Positions 41,661-49,882 of a stretch of DNA of 64,000 nucleotides are shown one piece after another (the first letter of the stretch is position 1; each line of letters opens with the position of its first letter). The notes under the pieces are model-generated. The model was not told the DNA's origin. It ran no database searches and was given only the letters and a program-made list of their open reading frames with translations. Source of the stretch: Cellulomonas soli (GTDB lineage: Bacteria; Actinomycetota; Actinomycetes; Actinomycetales; Cellulomonadaceae). The position numbers were made by a program, and so were the translations under genes. The DNA is taken from contig NZ_JACBZJ010000001.1 of NCBI RefSeq assembly GCF_013409305.1, forward strand, positions 1,674,001 to 1,738,000, in the 5' to 3' direction.

Positions 41661-43708
41661 CCGATGCCCGCACCCCCAAGCCCTTCGTCCCGGAGCGCGG
41701 TCTGCTCTTCGGCGGCGACTACAACCCCGAGCAGTGGTCGCGCGAGACGTGGCTCGAGGACGTCGAGCTGATGCGCCAGGCCGGCGTGACCACGGTGACC
41801 GTCGGCGTCTTCTCCTGGTCGTGGCTCGAGCCCGAGGAAGGCGTGTGGGACTTCGGCTGGTTGGACGACGTCCTCGAGCTGCTGCACGCGAACGGCATCG
41901 ACGTGCTGCTCGCGACGCCGACCGCCTCCCCGCCGCCGTGGTTCACGCTCGCGCACCCGGACGGTCTGCCCGTGGGCCCCGACGGCGTGCAGCGCTGGCA
42001 CGGCAGCCGCGACACCTACTGCCTGTCGGCCCCGTCGTACCGGGACGCCTCGCGTCGGGTGGCCCGGGCGCTGGCCGAGCGGTACGGGTCGCACCCGGCG
42101 GTGGTCGGCTGGCACGTGCACAACGAGTACGGCACGGTCTGCTGGTGCGACCACGTCGCGGCGTCGTTCCGCCGCTGGCTGCAGGGGCGGTACGGCGACC
42201 TGGCCACCATGAACGACGCCTGGGGCACCGCCTTCTGGTCGCTGCGGTACACCGCGTGGGAGCAGGTGCTGCCGCCGCGCACCACGCAGTACCTGCACAA
42301 CCCCGGGCACGCGCTGGACTTCCGCCGGTTCGTCTCCGACGAGCTGCTCGCGTGCTTCACCGAGCAGCGCGACGAGATCCACGCATCCGGGTCGACGCTG
42401 CCGGTGACGACCAACCTCATGCTCCCGTCGTGGAACCACTGGGAGCAGTGGTCGTGGGCCCGCGAGCAGGACCTGGTCAGCATCGACCACTACTTCGACA
42501 CGGCCGGTCCGGACGGCGAGGCGCACGTGGCGTACGCGGCGGACCTGACGCGCTCGTGGTCGCAGGGACGCCCCTGGCTGCTCATGGAGCAGTCGGCCGC
42601 CGCGATCACCGTCGACGGCACGAGCGTGCCCAAGGCACCCGACCGGATGGTCCGCAGCTCGCTGGCGTACGTGGCCCGCGGCTCGCAGGGCGCCCTGTTC
42701 TTCCAGTGGCGGGCCTCGACCGCGGGTGCCGAGACCTGGCACAGCGCGCTCGTGCCGCACGCCGGCGCGGACTCCGAGACCTTCCGGGCCGCGACCGGGC
42801 TCGGCTCGACCCTGCGCGAGCTCGCCGCGGTCGCCGTCCCGCCTGCCGAAGGGCCCGTGGTCGCCACCGACGTCGCGGTGCTGTGGCACGCGGACGGGTG
42901 GTGGGCGCTCGAGACGGACGGCCTGCCCTCGGACCGGTTGTCCTACCCCGACACGCTGCGGCGCACGCACCGCGCGCTGTACCGGCTCGGGCTGCCCGTC
43001 GACTTCGTCCCGCCGGGCGGCGACCTGTCCCGCTACCGCCTGCTCGTCGTGCCCGCGCTCTACGCGATGGACGACCAGACGGTGGCCTGGCTCGAGCGCT
43101 ACGTCCGTGAGCAGGGCGGGCGGCTCGTGGTGCACCACCTGACGGGCATCGCCGACGCGTCGATGCGCGTGACCACCGGCGGCTACCCCGGTCGGCTGCG
43201 CGACCTGCTGGGCGTGCGGGTCGAGCAGGTGCGCCCCCTGGCGCGCGACGAGGAGCTCGTGCTCGACGACGGCAGCCGTGCGTCCGTGTGGTCCGAGCTC
43301 GTGCACCTGACGGGTGCCGAGACGGTCCGCACCTACGCGGGCGGCGTGCTCGACGGGCGCCCCGCCGTGACCGAGCACCGCACGGGCGCCGGAGTCGCGG
43401 TGTACGTCTCGGCGCAGCTCGACGAGAGCGACCTGGACCGGTTCGTGGCCGCGCAGGTCGCGCTCGCCGACGTGCGGCCGGTGCTGGCGACCCCCGCGCC
43501 GACGGCGGTCGAGGTCGTCCGCCGCCGCGGTGCCGCACAGGACCACCTGTTCGTGCTCAACCACGGCGACGTGCCGGTCGTGGTCAGTGGGCCCGCCGCG
43601 ACGGAGCCGACGACGGTCCCCCCGGGCGGCCACCTCGTCGTCGCGGTCCCCACCGACGAGCCGGCGCCGCTGCAGGCGTGGACCGTGCGCGAGCAGGACC
43701 AGGGATGA
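41657..43708 (+). CDS. Beta-galactosidase, glycoside hydrolase family 42
   Basis: A 683-residue protein with the GH42 layout: TIM barrel (residues ~15-385; starts FGGDYNPEQWSRETWLEDVE), a Rossmann-like trimerisation domain (~390-600) and a short C-terminal beta domain. Acid/base Glu157 in HVHNEYG; nucleophile Glu311 in LLMEQSA. Family members hydrolyse beta-D-galactosides, sometimes alpha-L-arabinopyranosides. GTG 41657 overlaps the GH43 stop and has AAGGAG upstream. No signal peptide: intracellular. Its neighbours point to galactose side chains of plant oligosaccharides rather than lactose. Confidence 0.93.
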   Translation: MTDARTPKPFVPERGLLFGGDYNPEQWSRETWLEDVELMRQAGVTTVTVGVFSWSWLEPEEGVWDFGWLDDVLELLHANGIDVLLATPTASPPPWFTLAHPDGLPVGPDGVQRWHGSRDTYCLSAPSYRDASRRVARALAERYGSHPAVVGWHVHNEYGTVCWCDHVAASFRRWLQGRYGDLATMNDAWGTAFWSLRYTAWEQVLPPRTTQYLHNPGHALDFRRFVSDELLACFTEQRDEIHASGSTLPVTTNLMLPSWNHWEQWSWAREQDLVSIDHYFDTAGPDGEAHVAYAADLTRSWSQGRPWLLMEQSAAAITVDGTSVPKAPDRMVRSSLAYVARGSQGALFFQWRASTAGAETWHSALVPHAGADSETFRAATGLGSTLRELAAVAVPPAEGPVVATDVAVLWHADGWWALETDGLPSDRLSYPDTLRRTHRALYRLGLPVDFVPPGGDLSRYRLLVVPALYAMDDQTVAWLERYVREQGGRLVVHHLTGIADASMRVTTGGYPGRLRDLLGVRVEQVRPLARDEELVLDDGSRASVWSELVHLTGAETVRTYAGGVLDGRPAVTEHRTGAGVAVYVSAQLDESDLDRFVAAQVALADVRPVLATPAPTAVEVVRRRGAAQDHLFVLNHGDVPVVVSGPAATEPTTVPPGGHLVVAVPTDEPAPLQAWTVREQDQG

Positions 43709-43757
43709 TGAGGGCGCGCGCGGCACACCCCCAGGCCGCCGGGAGGAGGTGGACGCC

Positions 43758-44363
43758 GTGCGGATCGACCCCAACTCCCGGAACATCCAGGGCATCACGT
43801 CGTTCCTGACGTTCGTCGCGCTCAACGTGCTGTACCTGCTGACGTGCCTGCCCGTGGTCACGATCGGCGTCGCCACCTCGGCGCTCTACGAGGTGACGAT
43901 CCGCTACTCCGACGACGAGCGCGGGCGCCCCCTCAAGGACTACCTGCTGGCGTTGCGCGCCAACGTCCGGCGGGCGACGCTCGTCTACCTCGCGCTCGTG
44001 GTGCCGGCCGGCGTGCTCCTGTTCAGCGGGGTGTTCTGGTTGTCGTCGGGCAGCTCGATCGGGGCCGCGGCGGCGACGATCGCGTTCCTCGCGAGCGCCT
44101 ACCTGCTCGCGGCGTTCCTCTTCGGGATGGCCCTGGTCGCGCAGTTCGACACGGGTGTGCGGCGGACCGTGCGCAACGCGCTGCTGCTGCCTGCAGCGGA
44201 ACCGGTGCGTACCTTCGGTATCGTCCTGATCCCGGTGACAGTGGTGGCCGTGACGATCGTGTTCCCCACGTTCCTCGTGGTCCTGGTGACCGTGGCGTTC
44301 TCCGTGGGTGCCTACGCGAGTGCTTTCCTGTTCAGGGGGGTGTTCGCGCGCCACGCGGGCTGA
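43758..44363 (+). CDS. DUF624/YesL family membrane protein
   Basis: A 201-residue protein with five predicted transmembrane helices, starting RIDPNSRNIQGITSFLTFVA followed by LNVLYLLTCLPVVTIGVATS: the DUF624 signature. Family members are found with LplB/LplC-type sugar importers and glycosidases (YesL in Bacillus). Their role is unknown, perhaps transport or sensing. GTG 43758 has GGAGGAGG upstream; 49 bp after GH42. Confidence 0.85.
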   Translation: MRIDPNSRNIQGITSFLTFVALNVLYLLTCLPVVTIGVATSALYEVTIRYSDDERGRPLKDYLLALRANVRRATLVYLALVVPAGVLLFSGVFWLSSGSSIGAAAATIAFLASAYLLAAFLFGMALVAQFDTGVRRTVRNALLLPAAEPVRTFGIVLIPVTVVAVTIVFPTFLVVLVTVAFSVGAYASAFLFRGVFARHAG

Positions 44364-44434
44364 GGGGGCGAAGAGGGCAGGGCGATCCTGCCGCCGCCCC
44401 GGCGATGGTGCGTGGCGACGAGGAGCGGGACAGG

Positions 44435-45460
44435 ATGCAGCAGCGCAAGCGCGCGAAGGCGCCGAGCATGGTCGACGTGGCGCACGCGGCGGGCGTGGGG
44501 CTCGTCACCGTCAGCCGTGTCCTCAACGATCCCGACGTGGTCAGCGAGGAGACGCGCCAACGCGTGCAGGAGGCCATCGACCGGCTCGGCTACCGGCGCA
44601 ACGACCTGGCCCGCGCGCTGAAGAGCGGGCGGTCGACGACCATCGGCGTCGTCATCGCCGGTTCCGAGGTCTTCGAGCTGTCCTCGATCCTGCGCGGTGT
44701 CGACGGTGCCGCGCAGGCCGCGGGGTACTGGGTGAGCCTGGCGAGCTGGCAGCACGGTGCGATCGCGCGCCTGTCCGAGCTCGTGGACCGGTTGGCCGAC
44801 CAGGCGGTCGAGGGTGTCGCGATCGTGGCGGACCACCCGCTCGAGCCGGCCGTCGTCGAGCGCATGGCAGCTCGCCTGCCCGTCACCGTGGTCCGGTCCG
44901 GTGACCTCGACCTGCCGTCCGTCAGCTCGGTCGAGATCGACCAGCGGGTGGGCGCACGGCTGGCCACGCAGCACCTGCTCGACCAGGGCCACCGCCGGGT
45001 CGTGCACCTCACCGGACGTCTCGACGCGTTCGACGCGCAGGCCCGGCAGAGCGGCTGGGCCGACACCATGCGCGACGCCGGCCTCCCGGAGGACCAGCTG
45101 GAGGGCGACTTCACCGCGGCGAGCGGCTACCGGCTCACGCAGGAGGTGCTGAGCCGCGCCGATCGGCCGACGGCCCTGTTCGTGGGCAACGACCTCATGG
45201 CGGTGGGCGTGCTCGCGGCGCTCGCGCAGGCCGGCGTCGACGTGCCGGGGGACATGTCCGTGGTGGGCTTCGACGACATGGCAGGGGCGGACTTCCTGGT
45301 CCCGGCGCTGACGACCGTGCGGCAGGACTTCGTGACGCTCGGACGCACGTCGATCGAGTCGCTCGTCGCGCTCATCGGCGGGCACCAGCCGGAGCACCAC
45401 CTGATCCCGCCGTCGCTCGTCGTCCGGGCCAGCTCGGGGCCGGTCGCGCCGGGCGCCTGA
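44435..45460 (+). CDS. LacI family transcriptional regulator of the glycan locus
   Basis: A 341-residue regulator. N-terminal helix-turn-helix SMVDVAHAAGVGLVTVSRVL with hinge helix RRNDLARALKSGRS; the C-terminal periplasmic-binding-like domain (TIGVVIAGSEVFELSSILRG through VVGFDDMAGADFLVPALTTV) binds a sugar inducer. ATG 44435 has AGGAG 9 bp upstream; ATG 44405 is a weaker alternative. It is the last gene of the GH43-GH42-DUF624-lacI operon, which itself begins at operator 1. Three matching palindromes in this window are probably its sites, so it controls the glycosidases, importer, GH3 and CE7 genes as one regulon. Confidence 0.92.
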   Translation: MQQRKRAKAPSMVDVAHAAGVGLVTVSRVLNDPDVVSEETRQRVQEAIDRLGYRRNDLARALKSGRSTTIGVVIAGSEVFELSSILRGVDGAAQAAGYWVSLASWQHGAIARLSELVDRLADQAVEGVAIVADHPLEPAVVERMAARLPVTVVRSGDLDLPSVSSVEIDQRVGARLATQHLLDQGHRRVVHLTGRLDAFDAQARQSGWADTMRDAGLPEDQLEGDFTAASGYRLTQEVLSRADRPTALFVGNDLMAVGVLAALAQAGVDVPGDMSVVGFDDMAGADFLVPALTTVRQDFVTLGRTSIESLVALIGGHQPEHHLIPPSLVVRASSGPVAPGA

Positions 45461-45530
45461 CCCTCGTCCGCCCGGACGCCGGTCGCGCCCGCCTGGCGGT
45501 GCCGGGCACGTCTCCCTGAGGCGCGCCCGG

Positions 45531-45854
45531 TCAGTGGCTGTGCGGCACGCCCAGCTCGTGCAGGCGTTCGTGCTCCTCGCGCGCGGCCAGCCGGGCGGCG
45601 ACGCGTGCCGCGACGTCCTCGCGACGCAGCGGCGGCACCGTGCTGGGCGGGTTGCGGCGCTCGGGCAGGTCGGCGAGCGCCTGGGCGGTCGCGGCCGTCA
45701 CCGCGGCGACCGCGGCGTCGAACGCCTCGCGGGTCGTGTCGGTGACCTTGGTGATGCCCGTGACCTTGCGGACGTACTGCACGGCGGCGGCCTCGATCTC
45801 GTCAGCCGTGGCGGGCGGCTCGAGCCCTCGCAGGGTGGTGATGTTGCGGCACAT
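45531..45854 (-). CDS. DUF2277 domain-containing protein
   Basis: A 107-residue protein that starts MCRNITTLRGLEPPATADEI and continues EAAAVQYVRKVTGIT, the DUF2277 signature (conserved C-R-N-I start and YVRKVTG). Helical and cytoplasmic; function unknown. It sits between the lacI gene and the importer operon on the opposite strand and is probably not part of the glycan regulon, although its 5' region is next to operator 2. Confidence 0.87.
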   Translation of the reverse strand: MCRNITTLRGLEPPATADEIEAAAVQYVRKVTGITKVTDTTREAFDAAVAAVTAATAQALADLPERRNPPSTVPPLRREDVAARVAARLAAREEHERLHELGVPHSH

Positions 45855-45898
45855 GGCTCGACGCTACGCGGGCAGGAGAAATCACGTTGACTCCGGCA

Positions 45899-45928
45899 TT
45901 GACGGTGGCAACGTTTCCAGTGCATGCT
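45899..45928 (+). promoter_or_regulatory. Promoter of the ABC importer operon with operator between -35 and -10
   Basis: TTGACG (45899-45904) and CATGCT (45923-45928) are spaced by 18 bp, a plausible sigma-70-type promoter. LacI-type operator 2 fills the spacer, an arrangement that gives direct repression. Confidence 0.55.
45906..45919. promoter_or_regulatory. LacI-type operator 2 (ABC importer promoter)
   Basis: TGGCAACGTTTCCA, same core as the sites at 40084 and 62951. Located upstream of the lplB-type permease operon, between the likely -35 and -10 elements. Confidence 0.8.
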
Positions 45929-45986
45929 GACCCCCGTCCGGAGGCACGCACCGAAGCTGCCTCCGCCGTCCGTCAAGGGAGACAGG

Positions 45987-46046
45987 ATGCACACCCCGGT
46001 ACGCACGACCCCGGTCGGTGCCCCTCAGCAGGACGGCCGGTCGTGA
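45987..46046 (+). CDS. 19-residue upstream ORF (possible leader peptide) coupled to the lplB-like gene
   Basis: ATG 45987 stands behind AAGGGAGACAGG and opens a 19-codon ORF (MHTPVRTTPVGAPQQDGRS) whose TGA (46044-46046) overlaps the GTG of the permease (46043). The permease start has only a weak ribosome-binding site of its own, so ribosomes finishing this ORF would restart on the permease. No stretch of one amino acid suggesting attenuation is present. It could also be a chance ORF, but the good start signal and the exact overlap argue against that. Confidence 0.45.
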   Translation: MHTPVRTTPVGAPQQDGRS

Positions 46047-47023
46047 CCGCGGTCCAGGTGCGCGCACCCCACGCAGCACCCGAGAGCACGCCGCCGATCA
46101 CCGGCCCCAGGCCGAGCAACCCGCCACGACGCAAGTCCATGGTGATGCTCCTGTGCATCGCGCCGTTCCTGGTGCTGATCTTCCTGTTCTCGTACTTCCC
46201 GCTGTTCGGCTGGGTCTACTCGCTGTACGACTACAAGCCCGCGCTCGGCCTGTCCGGGAGCGAGTTCGTCGGCCTGCAGTGGTTCCAGATGCTCGTCAGC
46301 TCCCCGACGCAGCTCGCGCAGATCGGCCAGGTGCTGCTCAACACCCTGGCGATCAGCTTCCTCGGTATCGCCGCCTCGGTGCTCCCGCTGGGATTCGCGG
46401 TGATGCTGAACGAGGTCAAGGCGCCCTGGTTCAAGAACGCCGTGCAGACCCTCACCACGCTGCCCAACTTCATCTCCTGGGTGCTGGTGTACGTCATCGC
46501 GTTCTCGCTGTTCTCCTCGAGCGGCCTCGTCAACGACGTGCTCGTCGACTCCGGTCTCGTGACGGCGCCCCTGAAGTTCCTCGACAGCGACCAGCACGTG
46601 TGGCTCTCGATGGCCGCCTGGAGCGTGTGGAAGACCCTCGGGTGGGGCGCGATCATCTACCTCGCCGCGATCTCGGGTATCGACCAGTCGCTGTACGAGT
46701 CGGCGCGGATCGACGGCGCCGGACGCTTCCAGCTCATGCGGTACATCACCGTCCCGCAGCTCATGCCGACGTACATCGTCCTGCTGCTGCTCTCGATCGC
46801 GAACCTGCTGAACAACGGCATGGAGCAGTACTACGTGTTCCAGAACGCGTTCAACAAAGAGCATCTGCAGGTGCTGGACCTCTACGTCTACAACATCGGC
46901 ATGACAGGCAACAGCCTCTCGCTCGCCACCGCCGTGGGCATGCTCAAGAGCCTGGTCTCGGTCGCCCTGCTGTTCGCCGTCAACGGGATCGCCAAGCGCG
47001 TGCGCGGCGAGTCCATCGTCTGA
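46043..47023 (+). CDS. lplB: Carbohydrate ABC transporter permease, LplB-type
   Basis: A 326-residue permease with six predicted membrane helices after a ~38-residue Pro-rich cytoplasmic N-terminus. IAPFLVLIFLFSYFPLFGWV is typical for LplB, and the ATPase-docking EAA loop is ESARIDGAGRFQLMRYITVP. With LplC and a binding lipoprotein it forms an importer for complex sugars such as plant polysaccharide oligosaccharides. GTG 46043 lies in the stop of a short upstream ORF. As for most importers of this group, no ATPase is encoded nearby; a shared MsmK/UgpC-type ATPase elsewhere is expected. Confidence 0.9.
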   Translation: MTAVQVRAPHAAPESTPPITGPRPSNPPRRKSMVMLLCIAPFLVLIFLFSYFPLFGWVYSLYDYKPALGLSGSEFVGLQWFQMLVSSPTQLAQIGQVLLNTLAISFLGIAASVLPLGFAVMLNEVKAPWFKNAVQTLTTLPNFISWVLVYVIAFSLFSSSGLVNDVLVDSGLVTAPLKFLDSDQHVWLSMAAWSVWKTLGWGAIIYLAAISGIDQSLYESARIDGAGRFQLMRYITVPQLMPTYIVLLLLSIANLLNNGMEQYYVFQNAFNKEHLQVLDLYVYNIGMTGNSLSLATAVGMLKSLVSVALLFAVNGIAKRVRGESIV

Positions 47024-47036
47024 GGAGGAGCGACCC

Positions 47037-47972
47037 ATGACCACCCTCGTCACCACCGCCAGGCGCGGCACGCGTGCCTCGCGCACCGTCGGCGACGTGC
47101 TCTTCACGGCGCTCAACACGGCCGGGTTCGTGCTCGTCGCGCTGATCTGCGCGTACCCGTTCTACTACCTGGTCATCAACTCGATCAGCGCCAACGACGT
47201 CTCGGCGCTCGGCAACGTGCGTCTGTGGCCGACCGGGCTGCACCTGGCGAACTTCCGCGAGGTGTTCTCGATCAACGGGCTGTCGACGGCCGCCGCCGTG
47301 ACGATCGCCCGCACCGTGATCGGCACCTCGGCCACGGTGTTCGCCTCGGCGTTCCTCGGGTTCATGTTCACCCAGGAGCGGATGTGGGGCCGGCTGTTCT
47401 GGTACCGCTTCACGGTCACCACGATGTACTTCAGCGCGGGCCTGATCCCGGTCTTCATCGTCATGAAGAACCTGGGCCTGACGAACAACTTCCTGGTCTA
47501 CATCCTGCCGCTCGTGGTGCAGCCGTTCTTCATCATCCTCGTGAAGACGTACGTGGAAGGGCTCCCACGGGAGATGCAGGAGGCGGCCGAGGTCGACGGC
47601 GCGAACATCGTGCAGGTCTTCTTCCGGATCTACCTGCCGAGCATGACGCCGATCCTCGCCACGGTCGCGATCTTCGCCGCGGTCGCGCAGTGGAACTCGT
47701 TCCAGGACACGTTGATCTACGTCACCGACCAGTCGCTCTACACGCTGCAGTACCTGCTCTACATGTTCATCAACCAGGCCAGCAGCCTCGCGCAGGCGGC
47801 TCAGAACGCCGACGGCAACATCGGCCTGGTCGCCTCGGCGGCCACGACGCAGACGCCGACGTCGATCCGCATGACCGTGTCGGTGATCGTCGTGCTGCCG
47901 ATCATCTTCATCTACCCCCTGTTCCAGCGTTTCTTCGTGAAGGGCATCATGCTCGGCGCCGTCAAGGGCTGA
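47037..47972 (+). CDS. lplC: Carbohydrate ABC transporter permease, LplC/YtcP-type
   Basis: A 311-residue permease with six predicted helices. AYPFYYLVINSISANDVSAL near the start and the EAA loop EAAEVDGANIVQVFFRIYLP identify the LplC/YtcP type. ATG 47037 has GAGGAGGAG upstream, 13 bp after lplB. Forms a heterodimeric channel with the lplB product. Part of the operator 2 operon. Confidence 0.92.
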   Translation: MTTLVTTARRGTRASRTVGDVLFTALNTAGFVLVALICAYPFYYLVINSISANDVSALGNVRLWPTGLHLANFREVFSINGLSTAAAVTIARTVIGTSATVFASAFLGFMFTQERMWGRLFWYRFTVTTMYFSAGLIPVFIVMKNLGLTNNFLVYILPLVVQPFFIILVKTYVEGLPREMQEAAEVDGANIVQVFFRIYLPSMTPILATVAIFAAVAQWNSFQDTLIYVTDQSLYTLQYLLYMFINQASSLAQAAQNADGNIGLVASAATTQTPTSIRMTVSVIVVLPIIFIYPLFQRFFVKGIMLGAVKG

Positions 47973-48000
47973 CGTCGCAGAACCCCCGGAAAGGACAGCA

Positions 48001-49752
48001 ATGAAGCTTGTCAGAAAGATGCCGGTCGTCGCCGTCGCCGTCGTGGCCGCGACGATGCTCGCCGGATGCACAGGTTCCGAGCCAGACGCCGAGGCGAAGG
48101 TCGTCACCGAGTTCCCCGAGGAGTGGTCGGAGCCGATCACGATCGACGTGTTCGACAGCCTCGCGAACTACATGGGCGTCCAGGAGGGCTGGTTCGCCAA
48201 GATCGTCGAGGACAAGTTCAACATGAAGCTCAACATCATCGCGCCGAACGTGGCCGGTGGTGGAGACACCCTCTACAACACGCGCGTCTCGGCGGGTGAC
48301 CTGGGCGACCTCATCATCGTCGACCGCGGCACCAAGCTCGACGAGCTCGTCGAGGGTGGTCTGGCGGCCGACATGACGCCGTACTACGGCGCCATGACGA
48401 ACGTCGCGGCGTACGACACCGCGGTGCAGCACGCGAACGAGAGCCTGGGCGGCCTGTACGGCATCCCGACCTCGGTGTCGTCGATCAAGCCGACCGAGCC
48501 GTCCGAGGGCATCGACCCCACGTTCGGGCCGTTCGTGCGGTGGGACCTGTACGCCGACCAGGGCTACCCCGAGCTGGGCACGCTCGAGGACCTGCTCCCC
48601 GTCCTGAAGAAGATGCAGGACGCCAACCCCACGGCCGACAACGGCGAGCCCGTCTACGCCCTCTCCCTGTTCAAGGACTGGGACGGCAACATGATGGTCA
48701 CCGCCAAGCAGCCGGCGTGCTTCTACGGCTACGACGAGCTCGGTTTCGTCCTGGCGAAGGCTGACGGGTCGGACTACCAGAGCCTGCTCGACAGCGACTC
48801 GGAGTACATCCGCAGCCTGAAGTTCTACTTCGACGCCAACCAGATGGGCCTGGTCGACCCGGAGTCCACCACGCAGAACTACGACACCCTGTTCTCGAAG
48901 TTCCAGAACGGTCAGGTGCTGTTCTCCTGGTGGCCGTGGCTGGGCCAGACCGCCTTCAACACGGCGGAGAACACGGCCGCGGGCAAGGGCTTCGAGCTCG
49001 TCCCGATCGACGACCAGGAGATCTTCTCCTACGGTGCCGAGGCCTACGGGGCCAAGACCGAGATGGTCATCGGCTCGCAGGCCGAGGACCCGGAGCGCAT
49101 CGCCGCGTTCATCGACTGGCTGTACTCCGCAGAGGGTGTCTACGCCAACGCCAACCAGACGGCCGGCACGGCCGGTCCGGAGGGCCTGACGTGGGAGCTC
49201 AACGCCTCGAACGAGCCGGAGCTGACCGAGCTGGGCCAGCAGATGGCCCTCGAGGGTGACGCCGCGGTTCCTGAGGAGTGGGGTGGCGGCGAGTACGTCG
49301 CGGGTGCCTCCGCGCTCAACACGACGACCGTCGTCGCAGCGGACGTCGACCCGGCCACCGGGTTCTCGTTCAACTACAAGACGTGGCCGACGTACCAGGC
49401 GCTGGTCCAGACCCCGCTGAGTGAGGACTGGTCGGCCCACATGGACGGCGCGACGACCACGATGGAGTACCTGCGGTCCAACGACCAGCTGCTCGTGGCC
49501 CCCGGTGCGAGCTTCGCGGCGCCGGCGGACTCCTCCGAGATCGAGGCGCTCCGCAACCAGGTCAAGGCGATCATCGTCCAGTACTCGTGGCAGATGGTCT
49601 TCGCCAAGGACGAGGCCGAGTTCAACTCGCTGCTCAGCGAGATGCAGACGCAGGCCTCCGGTCTGGGCTACGACAAGGTGCTCGAGTTCGACATGACGAA
49701 CGCCCAGGCGCAGGACGACGCGCGGAAGGCAGTCGCAGCCGAGCTCGGCTGA
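48001..49752 (+). CDS. Extracellular sugar-binding lipoprotein of the Lpl-type importer
   Basis: A 583-residue substrate-binding protein of the large LplA-like class. Lipoprotein signal peptide ending L-A-G-C with Cys23. The mature protein has the usual two-lobe fold; EEWSEPITIDVFDSLANYMG, then GWFAKIVEDKFNMKLNIIAP, match the start of the family. Its long size suggests oligosaccharide rather than monosaccharide binding. AAAGGA stands upstream of ATG 48001. Third gene of the importer operon, closed by a hairpin at 49762. Confidence 0.93.
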   Translation: MKLVRKMPVVAVAVVAATMLAGCTGSEPDAEAKVVTEFPEEWSEPITIDVFDSLANYMGVQEGWFAKIVEDKFNMKLNIIAPNVAGGGDTLYNTRVSAGDLGDLIIVDRGTKLDELVEGGLAADMTPYYGAMTNVAAYDTAVQHANESLGGLYGIPTSVSSIKPTEPSEGIDPTFGPFVRWDLYADQGYPELGTLEDLLPVLKKMQDANPTADNGEPVYALSLFKDWDGNMMVTAKQPACFYGYDELGFVLAKADGSDYQSLLDSDSEYIRSLKFYFDANQMGLVDPESTTQNYDTLFSKFQNGQVLFSWWPWLGQTAFNTAENTAAGKGFELVPIDDQEIFSYGAEAYGAKTEMVIGSQAEDPERIAAFIDWLYSAEGVYANANQTAGTAGPEGLTWELNASNEPELTELGQQMALEGDAAVPEEWGGGEYVAGASALNTTTVVAADVDPATGFSFNYKTWPTYQALVQTPLSEDWSAHMDGATTTMEYLRSNDQLLVAPGASFAAPADSSEIEALRNQVKAIIVQYSWQMVFAKDEAEFNSLLSEMQTQASGLGYDKVLEFDMTNAQAQDDARKAVAAELG

Positions 49753-49761
49753 TCTGAACGA

Positions 49762-49809
49762 CGACGCCCTCGTCGACGGAGGACCTGGTCCTTCGCGGCG
49801 GGGGCGTCG
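49762..49809 (+). terminator. Hairpin terminator after the importer operon
   Basis: CGACGCCC at 49762-49769 pairs with 49802-49809, enclosing an inner GAGGACC/GGTCCTTC-like stem, 10 bp after the binding-protein stop codon. Also lies before the convergent PIN-like gene. Confidence 0.55.
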
Positions 49810-49882
49810 CCGTGCCCGGGGGTGTCTCGTTCCGGATCCCAGCGCCCCGCGGTAGGCGTGCGCCGCGGGGCCGCGAGGCGGC

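Noticed and set aside
40772..43876. A 1034-codon minus-strand open frame opposite GH43 and GH42
   Set aside because: GH43 and GH42 carry intact catalytic motifs on the plus strand; the opposite frame has none.
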